Origin: Acidobacteriaceae bacterium
GTDB taxonomy: Bacteria; Acidobacteriota; Terriglobia; Terriglobales; Acidobacteriaceae
Length of the DNA: 27,953 bases
Assembly (NCBI GenBank): GCA_009781125.1
Contig: WQYS01000002.1
Span: 1 to 27,953 of the forward strand
Direction of reading: 5' to 3'
Shown here: positions 23,491 through 27,953 of the stretch, piece after piece
How the letters are laid out: the number at the start of each line of letters is the position of its first letter
Position numbering within the stretch: position 1 is the stretch's first letter
Translations under genes and position numbers: made by a program
Notes under the pieces: generated by a model
What the model saw: the letters and a program-made list of their open reading frames with translations, nothing else
Told to the model about the DNA's origin: nothing
The model's database searches: none

Positions 23491-24189
23491 CTACAGCACA
23501 CCGTACTTTGCGTAAACATCCTTCAGGTAGGCGCCTTTCTTCAGCTCGGCACGGCTATCGTTCTCTTTCGCCACCTTCTCTGAAGCCAACTCGATCATTC
23601 TAGGTAGGACCTCAGATGGAACCGCGACTACGCCGTCATAATCGGCAACGATCAGATCGCCTGGAGAAACCCTGGCACCGGCGCACTCAATCGGCTTGTT
23701 GTAATCGATCATGGCTCCGCGGCCTTTTGAATCCACCGGCTTGATGCCGCGGGCAAACACGGGGAAGTTGAGGCTCTGTATCTTTCTCACGTCACGCACG
23801 AGACCGTCGATCACTGCGCCCCGCGCTCCGCGCACCTGCGCAGCGGTTGACAGCAACTCACCCCACGGCGCATTCTGCACCGAACCTGCCGTCGATACAA
23901 CTACAACCTCGCCGGGAAGAATGGAATCGAGCACTTCGATCTCCATTGCATACGGGTCCTCCGGAATGTGGTACAGGTCAACGCACGAAACCGTGCGCGC
24001 CCATCCCGCAAATCGATCCTCTCGCGTGATGGGCCTCAAAAACTCGCGCAAGGCCTGATTTCGATAGCCCAGCTCATCCAGAACGTCGGAGATCACCGCT
24101 GTATACAGTTGCTCTTCGACTTGCTGGAACATTCTCAAGTCCGCTTCAGTTGCCGGGCCACGGGTAGGCCTGATGGATTGGCTGCTCAT
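23491..24189 (-). CDS. RraA-family protein, 2-keto-acid aldolase (HMG/CHA aldolase)-like
   Basis: This 232-residue protein belongs to the RraA/HMG-aldolase family: YTAVISDVLDELGYRN near the N-terminus, then PWGELLSTAAQVRGARGAVI and DGLVRDVRKIQSLNFPVFARG, with the Arg-Asp pair that binds pyruvate and metal in aldolase members, and VSPGDLIVADYDGVVAVP near the C-terminus. Active members are divalent-metal class II aldolases that release pyruvate from 4-hydroxy-2-oxo acids; others bind RNase E. Because the neighbouring operon should make a 2-keto-3-deoxy acid, aldol cleavage to pyruvate plus an aldehyde is a natural role (inference). It converges on the IclR-domain gene and lies downstream of the GH116 gene on the same strand, 114 bases away. 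No obvious ribosome binding site problem was seen. Confidence 0.87.
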   Translation of the reverse strand: MSSQSIRPTRGPATEADLRMFQQVEEQLYTAVISDVLDELGYRNQALREFLRPITREDRFAGWARTVSCVDLYHIPEDPYAMEIEVLDSILPGEVVVVSTAGSVQNAPWGELLSTAAQVRGARGAVIDGLVRDVRKIQSLNFPVFARGIKPVDSKGRGAMIDYNKPIECAGARVSPGDLIVADYDGVVAVPSEVLPRMIELASEKVAKENDSRAELKKGAYLKDVYAKYGVL

Positions 24190-24249
24190 AAAACGATCCT
24201 ACTGACAAACATGCCGGAAAAGATAACCGGGCCGGAAGAATCTGCCTTA

Positions 24250-24271
24250 ACTGTCCGACAGGCTGGACAGT
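24250..24271 (-). other. Hairpin between GH116 and RraA-like genes
   Basis: ACTGTCC (24250-24256) pairs with GGACAGT (24265-24271), a 7-bp stem with an 8-base loop. It lies 33 bases past the GH116 stop on the minus strand. No U-tract follows in that direction, so read-through into the RraA-like gene remains possible. Confidence 0.35.
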
Positions 24272-24303
24272 ATCGAAGGACGGCGACGCTGCTGCCTGAA
24301 GAA

Positions 24304-27039
24304 TCAAATGGAGAACGTTGCGACCGTCCCTGGCCGCACAGTGGTCCCCCAATTGAACGAACGTGTAGACTTTGCGTCTGTGAAGACAAGCCTCTCAACG
24401 ATCAACTCGCCTTCGACGATTTTGATTCTGAGCCTTCGGCCTTCAAGTTCGATAACTCCGAATCCAGACGCCGTGGAAAAGAAGCTCCGGAAGGGAGAGA
24501 CTTTTAACTTCGGCGCGAAGTATAGAGCGCGCTCCACCGCGGAGTACCGGAAACCGGAGAGGGCCCCAAGCAGCGCATAGCTGGCCATGGCACGAGCGTA
24601 CCAATTCCCGCATTCGTACTCGTTCCAGGGATTGCGCGTGCGTCCGTCGTAGCGGCTGCGGAGCGCTTTGACAATGGTGAGGCCTTCTTCGACAAAGCCC
24701 TCTTCGATGAGATGCGAAGCTACCTGATATTCAATGCCGGTCCAGACCTCGTCGGAGTATACGAAAGGCAGGGTAGGCTTGCCTCCATGCGGCCAGCTAC
24801 ACAGCAGCAGGCCGGGCTCGCGGCCCATCGCATAGCCTGGGCGCTGCGCGTTGGCATGTTGGCTGAGATCGGTCTTGAAGTTGTATTTGAAGATGGCCCG
24901 CAGCGCGGAGTGCAGGTTCTTCGGCGCGAGCGAAGATTCGATGCCATAGGTCCGCGCCATCCACGCACCAATGACTCCGTCGGAGAGGCATCCATTGCCG
25001 TACTGGTATTTGGGGCCTTCGCGCTTAAGCAGCCGCTGCATCTCGCTGCTGTTCTCGTTGACGCGCTCTATGGATTGCGCAAAGGATTGGTCGCGAAGAT
25101 TGAGATATTGGATGTTCTGCGCGTAATACTCACCGTTGAAGAGGTGCTCGTCCATATATCGCGCGGAACGTTGAGCGAGGTCGCCGTAAGACGAGGCGTC
25201 GGAATGCTCGCCGAGCGCAGTGGCCATCTGTGCCATTGCGGAAAGAGCGCCGAGATAGACGCTGGAGCACATCGGCTCAGCGCCCCAGAACTCAATATCG
25301 TAGGTGTTGTGGTGCGGCTCGAAAAGGGCCCCCAGGCGATCGGGGTCCCACGTAGCGATGCAGTAATCGATGCTGCGCCTGGCAAGGGGATAGAGGCGCT
25401 TGAGCCACGCATCGTCGCCGCATATGTGCCAGTCGCGGAAGACCTTCATAATGCCGCCCAGCTGGCCATCTGCCGCAGCATACCCGCTGTGATCGACCGG
25501 GCCGTCTGGAATCGCGCTGCGAAAGTTTACGTGGCCGCGGTCGTCCATGGAACGAACCAGCTCCAGGTCGCGAAGAGTGCGCTCCAGCCGTGGATAGAGA
25601 TGCGGAAGAGCCTGGGCATAGTTCCAGACGTGCGTGCAGGAGCCTTCACAACAGCCGCTGTCCGGGAAGCAGCCTTCCCATCCCCAGATGTTGCCGTTCT
25701 CCTGACGCAGGACCGTGGGCGACTTCAGGATCGCAAGATTGGCCGAGACAGCGTCCATGACGTATGGAGGAAGCGTGGAAGAAAAAAGCGCCTCCTTGAA
25801 TTGAAGCGTGCGGGTCCGCAAGGGGCCGTAGTTCTGCTCGACGTAGAGGGCGGCCTCGCGCGCGTCATTCCACTGCGACGCATAGTACGGCCGCCACGGC
25901 GGAGCGCCCTGAGCAGAGACCGTGCGGCATCCAGGTTGACCCTGCACCTCCGGCCCTTGGGAGAGTCCCCCTTCGCGGAGATAGCTATTGGGGAAATGCC
26001 AGGCGATGATCACGGGGTACGTGTGCGTCTCGCCGGGTGAGAGATGGCCTTCAAGCAAAACAGAGCAACCATTTCTGCCGGAGTTGTCGACCGCATTGGA
26101 ACCTTCGTTGGCGCTGAAGGTGCCGCTGGAGAGCTCACGCCACAGGGCGGAGAGCGAATCGAACTCCCACCAGGGGCTGCGCAGCCACATGGCCTTGATA
26201 CGCGGTTTGGCGCCGATAACGATAAGGCTGGCGCTGCCGTAGGATTCAGAGTTTGGTTCTTCGCTATTGGTGAGAAAAACGCCTTTGCCGGGAATGACTG
26301 AGTTCAGAGTGGCCGCTTGATCGGGCCTGCATCCGGGGGCCAGATGCGAGAGGTGGTACGAAAACTCGTAGTCAATCGGGCGGGAAGATGTGTTGCGCAG
26401 CGTGTATTCAAGGATGGCGCAAGGGATGCCGGAGTCTTTGTCGTCGAGCGGGATGAAGGGGTTCCAACCGAGAAGAGACACATCCAGGGGGACCGATGGA
26501 TCGGCAAATCGGACCTCTCCGAACGGATACTCCCCGCGGAAGTCACATTCCGCAAATCTCGGGAAACCTTCAAATCCACCGCGCCGAAGGCCCTGGCCCT
26601 GCAGTCCCTGATCGAAGATCTGGAACACGGGAAATGGTCCTTCGACGAGCTTCGTTACAGGCGCAGCGCCCTTGATGTGGAGAACGGCGAATGCGGCCTC
26701 CGGTGAGTTGGAGGTAAAGCCAGCGGGTAGAGCCGTGGTCGCAGGCCGGGTGCGAATCGAGAAGTCCTGCAAACCGCCGCGCCCGTTGAGACATACACAA
26801 CCTGCGCCGATGCCCCCAACAGGCATGGCCACTTGCGTAGCTCGGTCGCCTTTGAAGGTGCGCGGCGGACCAGGTAGAAAAAGTTCCGTCGAAGAAAATG
26901 AAGCCGGATCGGACCCCGTTAATGGGACGGCTTGATCGGGGAGATGAACTGTGGAGCCAGGGGCCGGAGTCGCCGCAGCCAACGCCGCAGCCGATGTCGC
27001 AGCAAGGAATTCACGGCGTGTGGGCTTCTTGACGGACAT
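24304..27039 (-). CDS. Tat-exported GH116-family glycosidase (GBA2/DUF608-like)
   Basis: This 911-residue protein has a twin-arginine signal, KPTRREFLAATSAAALAAA. ATG 27039 is preferred as GGGAG lies about 5 bases upstream; ATGs at 27051 and 27087 are also in frame. The N-terminal beta-sandwich (about 50-390) has VAMPVGGIGAGCVCLNGRGG and FNPFIPL-like features (LGWNPFIPLDDKDSGIPCAI) typical of GBA2-type enzymes. The (alpha/alpha)6 catalytic domain (about 420-860) has CCEGSCTHVWNYAQALPHLY with E465 as candidate nucleophile and HHNTYDIEFWG with D581 as candidate acid/base. WTGIEYQVASHLIEEG and RNPWNEYECGNWYARAMASY are further family segments. GH116 members cleave beta-glucosides, beta-xylosides or N-acetylglucosaminides, and I recall one implicated in D-arabinan breakdown. 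The catalytic assignment is from memory of GBA2 and the E-D spacing is shorter than there. Confidence 0.87.
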   Translation of the reverse strand: MSVKKPTRREFLAATSAAALAAATPAPGSTVHLPDQAVPLTGSDPASFSSTELFLPGPPRTFKGDRATQVAMPVGGIGAGCVCLNGRGGLQDFSIRTRPATTALPAGFTSNSPEAAFAVLHIKGAAPVTKLVEGPFPVFQIFDQGLQGQGLRRGGFEGFPRFAECDFRGEYPFGEVRFADPSVPLDVSLLGWNPFIPLDDKDSGIPCAILEYTLRNTSSRPIDYEFSYHLSHLAPGCRPDQAATLNSVIPGKGVFLTNSEEPNSESYGSASLIVIGAKPRIKAMWLRSPWWEFDSLSALWRELSSGTFSANEGSNAVDNSGRNGCSVLLEGHLSPGETHTYPVIIAWHFPNSYLREGGLSQGPEVQGQPGCRTVSAQGAPPWRPYYASQWNDAREAALYVEQNYGPLRTRTLQFKEALFSSTLPPYVMDAVSANLAILKSPTVLRQENGNIWGWEGCFPDSGCCEGSCTHVWNYAQALPHLYPRLERTLRDLELVRSMDDRGHVNFRSAIPDGPVDHSGYAAADGQLGGIMKVFRDWHICGDDAWLKRLYPLARRSIDYCIATWDPDRLGALFEPHHNTYDIEFWGAEPMCSSVYLGALSAMAQMATALGEHSDASSYGDLAQRSARYMDEHLFNGEYYAQNIQYLNLRDQSFAQSIERVNENSSEMQRLLKREGPKYQYGNGCLSDGVIGAWMARTYGIESSLAPKNLHSALRAIFKYNFKTDLSQHANAQRPGYAMGREPGLLLCSWPHGGKPTLPFVYSDEVWTGIEYQVASHLIEEGFVEEGLTIVKALRSRYDGRTRNPWNEYECGNWYARAMASYALLGALSGFRYSAVERALYFAPKLKVSPFRSFFSTASGFGVIELEGRRLRIKIVEGELIVERLVFTDAKSTRSFNWGTTVRPGTVATFSI

Positions 27040-27098
27040 TGACTCTCCCATGGTGGATGGGGAAAGGATAACACTGCCACAGGACATCGCCGACGCAC

Positions 27099-27124
27099 AA
27101 TAAAAATGCGCTCAGGAAGGCGCA
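27099..27124 (-). terminator. Rho-independent terminator downstream of the PPK2 gene
   Basis: Read on the minus strand, TGCGC and GCGCA (plus 27120-27124 and 27107-27111) form a 5-bp GC-rich stem with an 8-base loop, followed directly by TTTTTATT. It lies 112 bases after the PPK2 stop and 60 bases before the GH116 start, so it would separate the two transcripts. Confidence 0.5.
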
Positions 27125-27235
27125 GCATGCACCTGACTTAAAGCGGGCTACTAAACCGAGCCGTTGTCTCTAACAGCCATCTTCGGGCCAGGACTGGTTT
27201 ATGCGGATGTCAAGAAAAAGTGTTGGTGCGTACAG

Positions 27236-27953
27236 TTATTCATCGGCCAGCGTCGCGCGCATGGTTGCCAGTTCTTTCTTCTTCTCCGCATCGACCTTCG
27301 GATAGGTGAGGTCGAGCTGCTCCACGGCTTCGACAATGGCAGCGGCGACCACGAGCCGCGTAAACCACTTATTATCGGCGGGCACCACGAACCAGGGTGC
27401 GTGCTTGGTTGCGGTGGCGCGAATGGCTTCTTCATAGGAGCGCATGTAGTTGGTCCAGAACCTGCGCTCGTGTATGTCCGAGGGAGAAAACTTCCAGTTC
27501 TTCTCGGGCGTGTCGAGCCGCTTCAGAAAGCGCTTCTTCTGTTCGTCGAGCGACAGTTGCAGGAAAAACTTAAGCACAATAACTCCCTGGCGGGTGAGGT
27601 AGTCCTCGAAGCGCGCAATATCGGCGAGCCGCTCGTCCCAGATGCGTTTGGTGATAAGCCTCTGGGGTATCCTCTGCTGTTTCAGAATGGCTTCGTGCAC
27701 GCGCACCACCAGAACCTCCTCGTAGTAGGAGCGGTTGAAGATGCCGATCTTTCCGCGCTCGGGCAGGCGGCAGGTGTAACGCCACAGGAAGTCGTGGCTG
27801 AGCTCCTCCTGCGACGGCTGGCGGAACGAGAAGACCTGGCATCCCTGCGGATTGATGCCGCTCATGACGTGCCGGATGGTGCTGTCCTTGCCCGCCGCGT
27901 CCATGGCCTGGAAGACCAGCAGCAGCGACCAGCGGTCCTGCGCGTAGAGCATC
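27236..27953 (-). CDS. Polyphosphate kinase 2 (PPK2) family protein, N-terminus beyond the window
   Basis: The last 238 residues of a PPK2 protein are visible. Walker A FQAMDAAGKDSTIRHVMSG, the PERGKIGIFNRSYYEEVLVV segment with the Walker B region and the lid arginine, and the APWFVVPADNKWFTRLVVA segment are all family hallmarks. PPK2 enzymes transfer phosphate between polyphosphate and nucleotides in the cytoplasm. The Met at 27952 aligns inside the normal LYAQDR region rather than at a true start, so about 50-60 residues should lie to the right. It has no functional tie to the sugar genes and probably marks the locus border. Confidence 0.92.
   Translation of the reverse strand, partial: MLYAQDRWSLLLVFQAMDAAGKDSTIRHVMSGINPQGCQVFSFRQPSQEELSHDFLWRYTCRLPERGKIGIFNRSYYEEVLVVRVHEAILKQQRIPQRLITKRIWDERLADIARFEDYLTRQGVIVLKFFLQLSLDEQKKRFLKRLDTPEKNWKFSPSDIHERRFWTNYMRSYEEAIRATATKHAPWFVVPADNKWFTRLVVAAAIVEAVEQLDLTYPKVDAEKKKELATMRATLADE

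Noticed and set aside
24712..26040. 442-residue open frame on the plus strand
   Set aside because: It lies fully inside the GH116 gene on the opposite strand, has arginine- and valine-rich low-information content and no family motif; it is a shadow of GC-rich codon use.
1..27953. CRISPR arrays, tRNA or rRNA genes, insertion sequences, attachment sites
   Set aside because: No regularly spaced repeats, tRNA-like cloverleaf, rRNA segment or transposase motif was seen on either strand by reading; a tool search was not possible.

Overview
The window looks like carbohydrate-catabolism DNA from a soil-type Acidobacteriota (class Terriglobia is my guess). This rests on three things: an Oar-like TonB-dependent receptor with an N-terminal carboxypeptidase-regulatory-like domain and no SusD partner, the moderately high GC content, and the mix of Tat-exported glycosidases with DUF2961, GH116 and IlvD/EDD family enzymes. 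I found no rRNA, tRNA, CRISPR array, transposase or phage gene. The organism call is inference from gene content only.

Left part (1-8580). A PfkB-type sugar kinase resembling 2-keto-3-deoxygluconate kinase runs off the left edge on the minus strand. Facing away from it is a tight six-gene plus-strand operon (621-6630): an RmlD-like extended SDR, a DegT/DnrJ/EryC1/StrS sugar aminotransferase homologue, a uroporphyrinogen-decarboxylase-family protein, a ribokinase-like PfkB kinase, a RhaT-family sugar permease and a divergent deoxyribose-phosphate-aldolase (DERA) homologue. Kinase + permease + DERA resembles the known deoxyribose catabolic set, but the first three genes are not part of that set. 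A strong hairpin (6651-6687) ends the operon. Next come two divergent genes for exported sugar mutarotase-type proteins: a secreted aldose 1-epimerase (minus) and a lipoprotein-like RbsD/FucU-family protein (plus).

Middle and right part (8728-23424). An AraC-family regulator precedes a run of plus-strand genes that reads as a polysaccharide-utilization locus. The run begins with a strong promoter, the TonB-dependent receptor, a Tat-exported TIM-barrel protein fused to a formylglycine-generating-enzyme-like domain, a secreted protein of unrecognised family (probably an alpha/alpha-barrel glycosidase) and a GH172 (DUF2961) enzyme. After a perfect 12-bp hairpin the cytoplasmic genes follow: a classical SDR dehydrogenase, a DMT-family permease, an SMP-30/gluconolactonase-like lactonase, an IlvD/EDD sugar-acid dehydratase and a 92-residue IclR DNA-binding domain with no effector domain. 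Convergent on the minus strand are an RraA-family aldolase homologue and a Tat-exported GH116 enzyme.

How it may work together (inference): surface and periplasmic enzymes release a furanosidic sugar, possibly D-arabinofuranose because GH172 acts on such linkages. The sugar would then be oxidised (SDR), delactonised (SMP-30) and dehydrated (IlvD/EDD) to a 2-keto-3-deoxy acid, which is either cleaved by the RraA-like aldolase or phosphorylated by the KDG-kinase-like protein. The far right edge holds an unrelated housekeeping gene, a PPK2 polyphosphate kinase that is cut by the window end.
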